This document shows positions 11,762 to 21,008 of a stretch of 64,000 nt of DNA, piece after piece. The DNA lies in assembly GCA_029990175.1 (NCBI GenBank), contig JARKIP010000017.1:26089001-26153000 (forward strand), written 5' to 3'. The notes beneath the pieces are model-generated. The model did no database searches. It saw only the letters and a program-made list of their open reading frames with translations, and was not told where the DNA came from. Source of the stretch: Petunia secreta (lineage: Eukaryota; Streptophyta; Magnoliopsida; Solanales; Solanaceae). The position numbers were made by a program, and so were the translations under genes. The number at the start of each line of letters is the position of its first letter. The first letter of the stretch is position 1.

Positions 11762-13935
11762 GGAAAATTTTCAGAAATAGGTAGCCTACTACGCAAATTT
11801 ACAAACAACAATTCATGTTTTTTTCATGCGTAGCACCTATTCTTAAAATTATAAATTTAAGCACTCCAAAATAAAAAAAAACCCTAGCTACCAAATCTCC
11901 CCCTCCCCTGCCACTGAGCCGCTGATAGACACCCTCCATGCCGGTGGTGTCGTTACTTTTTTTGTATTTCACTAAAATATGTCGTTGATTTTGTCTATAT
12001 CATTGCTTTAGACAAGTTTATACACACAAATCTGCCTCCAAAAAATAAATTATACATGAATATATAGGCTATGAGAGAAATACAAAAATATACACAAAAA
12101 AGTAAATAATCATATAAACATCTTTTTCTTTGGTAAACTGTAAATGATTACCATTAACCACAAAACCATTACACCTAAAGAGCACCATAGTTCGAGTATC
12201 AGACTCAAAACTTAGGTCTTTAACAAACACAAAAAAAAAACTAGTTATAAATTTGCTGAATAAAATTCCTACATCTACCAGCTCTCTTTGAGGCTTGCAA
12301 CATATCTATTTTTTCTATAGTATCCTTTTTCATTTGTGTAATAACAAAGCTAGTATTCACACTAATTCCTTTATATAGCTTCCAGTTCCTAGCCCTCCAT
12401 GTGTGGTATATCACAGCACTCCAGATAACAGCCATCACCTCCTTCTTAAAGTGGCTCCAATGTCTGTTGTTCACCCATTGCATAGTCTTCATCACTTCTC
12501 TTTGCTGCAGATGGTGGCATGTCCACTGTTCCACTGCATCCCTAAGTTCTTTAATCCAGCTGCATTCTACAAAGATGTGTCTGTGAGTTTCCAATGCATC
12601 TGCATTACATAGACAGCAGCTTGTATCATCAATATGCACATTCATAGCCTATAGTCTGTCTCTGGTAAGCAGCTTCTTTTGTGCTGCCAGCCATGCAATA
12701 AACATGTGCTTGGGTTGAGCCACTGCACTCCATATTAGTTTGGCAATAGATAGCTTTTGCTGGTTTTCCAACATTGCATTGTAACTCTGGGACACAAAGT
12801 ACTCTCCCTGATTAGTTAGCACGTATTATCCAGCTTGGTACCATCCTTGCATACCAACTTTTAGCTTGTTTAATTTCCTCCAGTACCAGCTGATGTCTGC
12901 AGGTGCTTTATGCCCCCATATGTCTGTACTACCTTTCATATATATCCCATGAACCCATCTGACCCATAGCACCTCCTTCCTCACCACTAATTTCCATATT
13001 AATTTCCCCACTGAAGCTACATTCCATTTCCTGCACTCCTTGATGCTCAGGCCGCCATATTTTTTTGGCAAACACACTCTATCCCACGCCACTAAAGCTA
13101 TCTTTTTCTTCCCCTCCTTTGCTCCCCCATAAGAATGCTCTACACTTCTTATCCACTTCTCTTATAACACTTTGTGGTAAAATAAAAGCTGCTCACCAGA
13201 AATTATGAATAGAGAATAACACTGCATTAACTACTTACAGCCTTCCTGCATAGGATAGATGTTTCATTTGCACAGTATTGATTCTGCTTGTGATCTTATC
13301 TACAAGCTGCTGGCACTCCATCTTGCTCCACTTCTTTGAAAAAAGTGGTAAACCCAGATACCTTATAGGAAAGGCCCCTTCAGCAAACCCTGTGACTGTC
13401 ATTAACTGACTTCTTTCTTCTTTATCTATTCCTGCCATGTATATGCTTGACTTGTCCAGGTTAGCAACAAGTCCAGTAGCTGAACTAAAATATTTCAATG
13501 CCTCCATCACCCTTGTTACTGATGTTCTATCACCTTTACAAAAAATCATAAGGTCATCAACAAAAGCAAGATGAGTGAGTCTTGTTCTTTTGCACATGGG
13601 GTGGAACTTGAAGTTAGGCAGGTCCCCCATCTTCTTCAGGACTCTTGTTAAGTATTCCATCACTATAACAAACAATAGGGGTGATATTGGATCCCCCTGC
13701 ATATAAACATCTTTAATACTAAATAAATCTGAAAATTTATACGGATTTATTCACTCGCATATACAAGCTTATACAATTTTATACATGTGTATAAACTAGT
13801 ATAAAATTGTATAACCTTGTATAAACTTGCGGCAAACTGCTATCTCAGAAAAAGGGTGACATTTCGGGTAAGATTTGCAAATAAGGGCCGTTTTTGGTAA
13901 TATTACAAAGTTAGACCTTTATTTTCGTTAAATTT
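11762..13935. mobile_element. Mutator-like element of the 8815-10039 family, split by a LINE
   Basis: The left end GGAAAATTTTCAGAAATAGG and the following GTAGCCTACTACGCAAATTT align with the left end of the 8815 element. The right side (TTTCGGGTAAGATTTGCAAA ... TTTTTGGTAATATTAC, 13862-13910) aligns with its right side. The TGTATA-type core is on both sides of the LINE (about 11990-12110 and 13735-13830). The right boundary is uncertain by about 30 bp because no target duplication was found. Non-coding apart from the LINE. Confidence 0.65.
12126..13699 (-). mobile_element. 5'-truncated L1-type LINE, 15-bp TSD, coding region decayed
   Basis: Minus-strand reverse transcriptase fragments in order: 13699-13235 carries GDPISPLLF and the active-site motif FVDDL; 13092-12826 carries the post-RT WDRVCLPKKYGGLSIKE region; 12645-12241 carries a Cys/His zinc-binding domain (CCLCNADALETHRHIFVEC) of the zf-RVT type. 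In-frame stops between the pieces (for example just after YAGRL near 13234) show that it is dead. The insertion is flanked by perfect CATATAAACATCTTT repeats (12111-12125 and 13700-13714), as expected from target-primed reverse transcription. The 5' truncation falls just upstream of the RT GDP motif, so endonuclease and ORF1 are absent. Confidence 0.92.
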
Positions 13936-14126
13936 ATCAATGAAAATTATAATTATTTCATATGTAAATGATGCAAATATTAAAAAGTTGTATAGTATTT
14001 CACACTTATTTTTAGCAATTCCATGTTGTGAAGACAGATACATTTGCTTCTTCCCATTTCTCTGGGCCCACAAGGACCATATAATCTTCCTAAAATACAA
14101 AAAAAAAAAAAAAAAAAAAAATTACT
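13936..14126. other. Spacer with A23 tract
   Basis: Short AT-rich spacer ending in an uninterrupted run of 23 A (14099-14121), directly before the inverted repeat of the next element. No gene seen. Confidence 0.5.
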
Positions 14127-14222
14127 ACATGTATCCCTTATCCTTGGTTATGGTTTTTTGTACTTGTTTAAGAATAATTTAGCAAAATGGCCTCGGAAGG
14201 CAATATTTCACGTTATAAATTG

Positions 14223-14460
14223 ACAAGTGCTACTTTGAGGGCAGCACTTCAAGTATAAATTGTAAGTGCTGCCTGCAAGACAGCACTTTAAGTTATTTGG
14301 GGAGAATGTTGACAGAGATAAAAGGTCAAGTGCTCCCACAAGGGCAGCACTTGCAGCACTTGTCAATTTATACTTGAAGTGCTGCCCCCGAGGTAGCACT
14401 TGTCAATTTTATAACTTAAAGTGTTGCCCATGAAGTGTTGCCCACCCGTGGTAGCACTTA
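14223..14460. repeat. Palindrome array, left arm
   Basis: At least four hairpin-forming units of AAGTGCTRCY...GGCAGCACTT type, for example AAGTGCTGCC paired with the inverse GACAGCACTT at 14268-14291, and AAGTGCTGCCCCCGAGGTAGCACTT near 14376-14400. Unit stems are 8-10 bp with 5-8-nt loops. Units are separated by AATTTATA/TTATAAATT linkers. Confidence 0.8.
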
Positions 14461-14639
14461 CTTAAAATGAGTCGAGTCCATTTTTGCAAACTATTTTAAG
14501 TGAGGCCAGTCAGACGGGTAAATGACAAAACTATGACACTTAAGGAAATGGTTTGCCTAATTGACTCCACTAAGAGTGGTTTAGCACGAATGGCCTTCTT
14601 TAAGTTAAATGAATCTTTTTGGACTAAATTACCTCTGAA

Positions 14640-14775
14640 CAAATCATATAAACACAACATATAAACCAGACCTTCCCTCCATTGACTCTACAACTTATTT
14701 CCAGACCTTCGTCCCTCTACTCTTCCAACTGATTAACCTAAGAACTCAAATTTCCAGAAAAAAGAAGATTCAAAG
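14640..14775 (+). promoter_or_regulatory. Possible promoter and first non-coding exon of the transposase gene
   Basis: Two CATATAAAC TATA-like boxes (about 14645 and 14658) precede a C-rich leader-like stretch ending AGATTCAAAG|GTAAGT at 14775, a good splice donor. This placement, upstream of the transposase remnant, fits a 5' UTR exon. Inference from composition and splice signal only. Confidence 0.35.
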
Positions 14776-15159
14776 GTAAGTTTCTTCACTATTTCATTAA
14801 TTTTACGCAGTTTTTAAATTAAATTTTGCATAATTTCATCATAAATTCGTGGAATTTGTTTAGTTTTTGTATAATCACAGATTAGCTACTGCCACTTGTG
14901 AATTTTGATGATAATGATTGAAAACTAGTGCTAGATAACGTCACATTGATTTTCAGTTGCTGCAAAAAAAAATTATATTACTTTGAATCTGTATTTGCTG
15001 CAGAATTTACGAATAGAAATTGCAATTACTCTTATTTAGTCACAAATGCATTGCTTTGCCTAAATTAACTTGAAATAACTTGTAGATGATGTATGTTAAT
15101 TGGTGCTAACAGAAAAAGCTTTTTAAGATCTGTTGCAATGTAATGTGTTTGTAATGCAC

Positions 15160-15470
15160 TCACTGCCTTGTGGGCAGCACTTGCAGTTGAACTGCAAACA
15201 ATTGCTACTACATAAACTCTACATGTGTTGCCTAATATGCAGCACTTTTCATCGCCTGAAGTGGTGCCTTGTAAGTGTTGCCCACAGGGCCACATTACAT
15301 GTAGAGTAGCTCTAGTTCAAATGTAAAGTAGCTCTACATGTGCTGCCTAATAGGCAACAGTTTTGAATGCATAGTAAGTACAAGGCAACACTTGAAGGTT
15401 TGGTGCAAAACAAAAATGTATAGGGAGATCTACATGTGATGCACAACAGGCAGCACTTTACATGTGTACT
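15160..15470. repeat. Palindrome array in transposase 5' region
   Basis: Units such as TGTTGCCTAATATGCAGCACTT, AAGTGTTGCCCACAGGGCCA, TGTGCTGCCTAATAGGCAAC and ACAACAGGCAGCACTTT recur here. These are the same stem sequence as in the left arm, and they lie in what should be the intron or body of the transposase gene. Confidence 0.7.
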
Positions 15471-15567
15471 AAATTGCCTACAAGTTGTGGCTTCTTGTTG
15501 TCAGTCAACCTTCAACGTCTACGTACACCACTAAGCAAAGCAAAAATTAAATAATGTAAAGTGTACG

Positions 15568-16328
15568 AATGATGTTCTCGCGAAGGCCAGGAAGCTGCCT
15601 ATATTGGGATTGATAGATTACATCCAAAACAGCTCCAAAGTTGGTTTTATGAAAGGAGAAATGATGCACGAGCCACATTTTATAACCTCACACGTTGGGC
15701 CGAAGAAGAGCTCACCAACATGATTCCTACTGCCTTTAGGCTGATAGTAAGTAGCTCTTGTTCAACAAAACTAATGACTATTAGCTCTGCAAACAAACAC
15801 TGATGTAACACTTTACTTTTTTGTTTACTTGATATTATCTTTTGCTTGCAGGTAAATTCAAGCAATGACACAAGTTTTACTGTCAAAGAAGGAAAAGATG
15901 AATTAACTGTAGATTTAAAGGAGAGGTCCTGCGGTTGCTTACCGTTTCAGACGGACGAAATACCATGCATCCACGCCATTGCAGCAATAGAGAGAAGAAA
16001 CTTGAACACGTCGACTTACTCTGCACACTGGTTCAAAAGAAACACTTGGATGCAAACTTATCAGGGAGAAATTCTCCCACTGGGAAGTGATAGCTCGTGG
16101 GATGTTCCACAAAGTATAAAGGAATTCATTGTACGCCCATCGAATACAAAAATTCAGCTTGGTAGGAGACAAACAAAAAGATATGTTTCAAGAGCAGAAT
16201 TCTTCAAGAGTAGGATCAGATGCTCGAGATGCAAAAGAATTGGACACAATAGAACAAGTTGTCTCCACACTCCGGTCCAACATCCACATGTAAGAAGATA
16301 TAGAAACAGAGCTGGAGCTGTGGCATGA
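15568..16328 (+). pseudogene. MuDR-type transposase remnant (SWIM zinc finger and CCHC knuckle)
   Basis: Two coding pieces remain. The first (15568-15746) encodes NDVLAKARKLPILGLIDYIQ and then, after a frame change near 15625-15630, LQSWFYERRNDAR ... LTRWAEEELTNMIPTAFRLI. These match the conserved MULE transposase segment before the SWIM domain. It ends at a GTAAGT donor; an acceptor at 15851 joins it in frame to 15852-16328. That exon carries the SWIM zinc finger (CGCLPFQTDEIPCIHAIAAI) and, near the C-terminus, a CCHC knuckle (CSRCKRIGHNRTSC). The N-terminal DNA-binding region and the DDE catalytic core are not recognisable upstream, where palindromes occupy the space. MULE transposases normally exceed 600 residues, so this is a truncated, frameshifted relic. 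Confidence 0.85.
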
Positions 16329-16499
16329 ATATGTTATTTTCTTATGATATTGCATTAAATTTGTCAACAAATACTTCGTTTTGCTGTAAGCACAACTATT
16401 TCTCATTTTTGTTAAAGTTACGTGAACACATTCAATCCACAAAGCTTGCAAAATAAGAATAGGTTTCCCACTCATTCTCGTTGTAGTTCAAATGCCTTA

Positions 16500-17400
16500 A
16501 AGTGTGAGCAAGGCAACACTTATCCCAAACCCGACTTAGACTGGATTAACTGCCCCAAAGTGTTGTCCGGATGGCAGCAGTTTATGTTTAACTCATCAAA
16601 ACCTTCTCCAAGATCCCATGAACTGATGTCGGTGCAGCACTTTACCATTGTGTTTAGGTACAAGTGTTGGCAAATGGGCAACAATTGACCCCAAATCCTT
16701 ACCAACACTCGACACCCAATTTTCATTGACTTGCTGCCTAGGCAACACTTGGCCTACATCCCCCATAAACTACATCCCTTAACAGGATGCCTGATAAGCA
16801 GCACTTGACCTAGACCTCTCACAAATTAGATCTTTTAACATGCAGCAGCACTTGGCATCGACCCCCTACCCAAAATCCCAAAGCTAATACACTTAAAATG
16901 CTGCTGCCTAGGCAGCACTTCACCCCCAAACTCTCACAAAATTCACCAAGCGAAATTTCCTATAAATGTTGCAGTGTGTTTAGATACGAGTGTTGGAAAA
17001 TGGGCAACAGCTGACCCCAAATACTTACCAACACCCCACACCAAATTCCATTGAGTTGCTGCCTAAGAAACACTTGGCCTACAACCCTCACAAACTAAAT
17101 TCCTTAACTGGATGCCTGACAAGCAGCACTTGACCTACACCCCTCACAAACTAGAACCTTTAACAGGCAGCACTTGGCAATGGCATCCACCCCATATCCA
17201 AATTTTCAAAGCTAATACACTTGAAATTATGCTGCATAGGCAGCCTCACAGGCAGCATGTTGCCTCACCCTCCCACAACTTATCTCACACAATAACCTTG
17301 GAGTATTGCCTCCCAGGCTTCACATAAACATCAACAACTTACTAAATTTCCTAAGGCAAACAACATTCAGTAATTGCCCGGACAACACTTCAACGAACCC
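16500..17400. repeat. Large palindrome array downstream of transposase
   Basis: More than a dozen half or full units, including TTGCTGCCTAGGCAACACTTGG (about 16730), TGCTGCCTAGGCAGCACTTCA (about 16902) and AAGTGTTGGCAAATGGGCAAC. A larger duplication is visible: the block TGTGTTTAGRTACRAGTGTTGG ... GGGCAACA ... ACCCCAAATMCTTACCAACAC occurs at about 16650-16705 and again at about 16975-17033, with similar C-rich linkers (CCCCTCACAAACTA) repeated. No coding potential. Confidence 0.8.
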
Positions 17401-17417
17401 TTAGACAAATAACAAGT

Positions 17418-17432
17418 CCCCCCCCCCCCCCC
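17418..17432. repeat. C15 homopolymer
   Basis: An uninterrupted run of 15 C followed by TCTCTC. Could be length-variable or an assembly risk point. Confidence 0.9.
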
Positions 17433-17613
17433 TCTCTCACAACCAACAAGATGAAAAGTCTAGGTAAAAGAAAAAAAATGTGGAATACATGAAATAGCGC
17501 TTAAATATATAATTAATAACATTAATATAGTGCAACAGAACCCAAATTCGAATGTAAAATAAAACAAGAACAAGGTCAAAAGTCTGTTATACTATTACAA
17601 AATTACATAGAAT

Positions 17614-17846
17614 CTAAATAGTACTTTTTTCTAAATTGTATGTCGTACAAAATGTCTCGATCTCCATATTACTAGATGATGTAACAGCCACAACATCTTC
17701 TGAGTTGTCCAACAGACGGAATGATGGCATATCATAATCATAATCAAATCCATATTTTTGTCTTTTACTAGCAACGGCATCCTCAGAAACAGCTGGTTGA
17801 TTTATAAACTCTTCCACCTCGTCTATGGATTGCACCAACAACTTCC
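17614..17846 (-). CDS. Unrecognised exon-like frame inside the Mutator element
   Basis: A minus-strand open frame of about 77 codons follows a good splice acceptor (TTTTTTTGCTGGTACAG at the 17847 side) and ends with a stop at 17614. The product is acidic with no repeats, including SIDEVEEFINQPAVSEDAVA, and has no domain I recognise. It converges on the transposase gene, the arrangement of mudrA and mudrB in maize MuDR, but no mudrB similarity is claimed. It may be the last exon of a second element gene, a captured host fragment, or a chance frame. Confidence 0.35.
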
Positions 17847-17939
17847 CCTGTACCAGCAAAAAAATGCAATATCAACATCCAAAAAATAAAAACAAGAATA
17901 AAAAGGAAAATATCTACTACTAAGCAGTAAGGAAAGTGC

Positions 17940-18190
17940 AGCTTAATAGGCAGCACTTTTCATATAAAAACACAACTCATACTCGATGTTCTGATATCAA
18001 CGGTTGCCCACAGGGCAACATTTTCTAGAAAAAGGAAGACTATGCTTGAGTCTTATGTCAATTGTTGTCCTGTGGGCAACACTTTTGAAAGTAAAAAAGG
18101 ATAATAAACTACACAACCAACACTTTACTAAAAATTAAATTATAATTAATATAAATAGGTCAATTGTTGCCCACAGGGCAACAATTGACC
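17940..18190. repeat. Palindrome array, right arm
   Basis: Four units: AGTGCAGCTTAATAGGCAGCACTT, GTTGCCCACAGGGCAACATT, TTGTTGTCCTGTGGGCAACACTT and CAATTGTTGCCCACAGGGCAACAATTG. The last (about 18162-18188) is a perfect 12-bp-arm palindrome around ACA. Confidence 0.8.
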
Positions 18191-18418
18191 GTTAAAGCAA
18201 ATCAAAGTGCAATGACAATACTATAATAAAAATTACATTAAATACCTAATTAAAATAAATTAATATAACAAATATAAACACTTTTATTAACAGCAAAATT
18301 TAAACATTCACGGAACAAAAAATTAGATAAATAATGAACATCAACAAAGAGAAAAGACAAATTCACAGTAAACTAAACAAAGAAAAAAGAAAGGAGAAGG
18401 AAACTAACCTTAATTCGA

Positions 18419-18421
<3 letters not shown>

Positions 18422-18468
<47 letters not shown>
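18422..18468. repeat. (GA)n microsatellite
   Basis: About 23 uninterrupted GA dinucleotides. The overlapping plus-strand frame with an ER repeat is an artefact of the microsatellite. Confidence 0.95.
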
Positions 18469-18470
<2 letters not shown>

Positions 18471-18654
18471 AAAAGAAAAGGGGAGGCTAGGCCATAGGAT
18501 TAGGGCTAATATTGGTCAGGGGCAAAATAGACTTTTCATATGTTTAAAAATGGGTAGGAGGCCATTTTGCTAAAACATTGCTTAGTGGGGACAAAATGAC
18601 ATAACCAAGCATAAGGAGGTACATGGGATGAAATTTTTTGCAGTCAGACAAATC

Positions 18655-19045
18655 ATTGCCTAAGGTGTCATAGGTGTGTAATTATTCCCCTAAAATACCC
18701 TTATGCTAGCACTGGGCCAAGACTTTAAGACACAAATTTGCAAATGTTGACTTTTAGACAAGAGGTCAAGGGCAAGTGTTGTCTTGCCAACACTTCAAGT
18801 TATATGGGAGAATGCATGAAGAGATTGGAAGGGGCAAGTGTTGCCTTTTGCCAACACTTACGACCACTTACTCGCAAGTATTGTCTTTTGCCAACACTTT
18901 AGGGGCAAGTGTTGGCAAATAGAGAGGGGTCAAAAGGCAAGTCTTGGCCCCACGCCAAGAGATTGACAGGGATATTTTTAATTTTGCAAAACCTTGTTAA
19001 GCATGGGCAAAAAGGCAATCCATTGCTTATGGTGTCATACTTCTC
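18655..19045. repeat. Extra terminal module of the palindrome element
   Basis: Outside the 18559-18627 inverted end is a further block with the same palindromes (AAGTGTTGCCTTTTGCCAACACTT near 18837) and with CAAGTTATATGGGAGAATGC, which resembles TAAGTTATTTGGGGAGAATG in the left arm (14291). It is bounded on both sides by copies of one motif (minus strand ATGACACCNTARGCAATGRNTTG, about 18658-18683 and 19011-19040). A related copy lies at about 14536-14560 on the plus strand. Either a second, shorter element or a duplicated terminus. Confidence 0.6.
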
Positions 19046-19046
19046 C

Positions 19047-19074
19047 AAAAAAAAAAAAAAAAAAAAAAAAAAAA
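19047..19074. repeat. A28 tract at outer edge of palindrome region
   Basis: An uninterrupted run of 28 A immediately follows the outermost motif copy. With the A23 tract at 14099-14121, it brackets the whole palindrome region. Confidence 0.9.
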
Positions 19075-19783
19075 TTCAGTGCATTTGAGCAATTAGCCAT
19101 TTTTAGGCCGTCATTTTCATTATGTCCCCCTATTAGTCCAGTTGGCTAAATCTATTTACAAATGAAACATTCATCCCATCCATAGCTAAAGACGAAATTT
19201 AACCCACTCAACTAACGGGGGCAGAAGAATTTAAAGAGTGGCCTAAACAATGGCCATAAGACGCAAATAACTAGGATGAACTGTCATAATACTTCACTAA
19301 TGTGACGAGCCAACACGCTTTGACTTTGACAAAATAAACATGCATTTATGTCATCTATATGTAACTTTAAGTTATGGACCATTTCAAAAGAAAAAAAAAA
19401 GTATCAGTTGTGATCTTCATAGTTAATTTTTGGAACTAACTGAAATTGTGATTGAAGCTCAAGTAATTCTATAGAAAGAGACCCAAGCAACTGGTATTAA
19501 CAATGACAAGAGAGTACCAACAGTCAAAAAAGTGTTAAAAGAATACATAGATACAAGATCGTAAAGGAGACAGATGAAAAACATAGAAGAAGGGGGTAAG
19601 GAACTAGCCTTACCACTTGCATTAGAGCTCAAGCGCAATATCATCCATAACAGTAAATCACTTAAAAAAAACAAGTCGTATGTAATTAACGCAACGACAT
19701 ATTCACTATACATGCAGTGGTCGCCTATTTCGAGTCGAAATCAATCGGTGTGCGAACACCTATCACATTAATGTATTGCGGGA
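19075..19783. other. Intergenic flank of the copia insertion
   Basis: No gene recognised. Short open frames on both strands (19459-19771) have no recognisable similarity. The copia element is inserted at the ATTTA ending at 19788. Confidence 0.4.
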
Positions 19784-19788
19784 ATTTA

Positions 19789-20453
19789 TGTTATATGTCT
19801 GCACTTTCGATAATGACCAAAACAGAAATAAGATTAAGTAGAAAAATTCCAAGCCAACAGTATACACTGCCTGTCCTTAAGAAATCTAATCCCCTCACAG
19901 TTACCCAAGGTTTGTGGATTAATTTCTCCCAGGATAGAATGGAATTATCCTCACTGTGATAGCGGTAATTCAAATCACAGTGAACAGCGAACTCAAATAA
20001 TGGTAGCAAATCACACTGACTCAGAACTTACTTTTTGTTTTGAAAACAAATGCAAAAAATAATGAGAGAGAGTATGACATTTTTGGATGATTAAAATGAG
20101 GCAAAATGCCTCTCTATTTATAGCCACAAGATTTGGAGTGAAAAGGCATGAAGGTGTCTTTTGGTGAAATGGCTGTTCATGAAAGGCAGCCTTCAAGGTG
20201 GCTGTTCAATGAAAAGGCACCTTTTCATTGGTGAAGTAGCTGTTCATGAAAGGCAGCCTTCAAAGTGGCTGTTCAATGAAAGCACCCTTTCATTTGGAAT
20301 AACTTTACAGCAGCCCACCTTTGGAATATTTGCATAAATAGTCCACTTTTTAATTTCGTTACGAAAACGGCTCCATATCAAATATTAATATAAAATATTA
20401 ATATTTATTTCATTTCCCATTCACACCACTTTACCTTCCTTCCAAACCCAACA
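19789..20453 (-). repeat. 3' LTR of copia element
   Basis: On the element strand it starts TGTTGGGTTTGGAAGGAAGG right after the polypurine tract and ends GCAGACATATAACA. It contains a CTATTTATAGCC TATA-like motif near 20113 and an internal near-duplicate (GGCTGTTCATGAAAGGCAGCC-type blocks, about 20170-20285). Confidence 0.95.
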
Positions 20454-20463
20454 ATCCCCCACA
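20454..20463 (-). other. Polypurine tract of copia element
   Basis: On the minus strand, GTGGGGGAT precedes the TGTTGGG start of the 3' LTR, the expected site of plus-strand DNA priming. It fixes the inner LTR boundary. Confidence 0.85.
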
Positions 20464-21008
20464 TGAATGGGGAATGGCTATATGAAGAAAACATGCAGAA
20501 AACTATGTGATTTGCAAGTAAGAATTAATTGCATCTGGATAAGTGGGTTTCCCTTTGAACTTTCCGTAGTGAACATATATCGGATATACTCGGTCAATCG
20601 GTAGATTTGATATCTTTGAACCGTCGAACTTTGGTGTATACCTAGACAACATATGTCACACAATTAATCCTTGACCATTTTTGGTTCTCATTGTTGTGTT
20701 CGTTTCAGCCATGAACATCGCCTGGTTCATGAGTGCGTAGAGAATTGGCCTTACAGAATTCTCCTTGAAGCGGCTTCCACTTCACACTCGCATAGGTGAT
20801 TTCTAAACGTGTAATCCCGTAGATCTACACTGTTTGACAAACCCCGTATCAAACTTAGATAATCATTAAAAAACGTCTTTAACGTTTTATCCTTGGTACT
20901 AAACATTGTCTTATTAAGAGGATGGGTTGAGTTGTTTGACAATGTTGGAGCGGTCGTGCACAACTTTGTTTGAGCTCCTTGAACCTAGATCTTGGGATCT
21001 CCAGTCTT

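Larger units (their letters stand above)
14127..18627 (+). mobile_element. Large Mutator-like element (MuDR type) with palindrome-rich arms
   Basis: The left end (14127-14193, ACATGTATCCCTTATCC ... AGCAAAATGGCCT) is repeated inverted at 18559-18627, roughly 70% identical over about 65 bp. Between them lie a promoter/leader-like region, a degraded MuDR-type transposase with a SWIM domain (plus strand), a minus-strand exon-like frame at 17614-17846, and several arrays of short palindromes. Transposase plus inverted ends indicate an ancient autonomous MULE. No clear target duplication was found at these ends. The same palindrome family continues to 19045, so the true right end may be further out or a second related element may be inserted there. 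Confidence 0.7.

Noticed and set aside
14208..14399. Minus-strand frame with repeated LPRG/CCLAG words
   Set aside because: Translation of the palindrome array, not a protein.
18334..18573. Plus-strand frame with a long Glu-Arg repeat
   Set aside because: Produced by the (GA)n microsatellite; no other coding evidence.
14223..18930. Palindrome arrays as a CRISPR array
   Set aside because: Units are inverted repeats with variable spacing inside a eukaryotic transposon; there are no regular spacers or cas genes.
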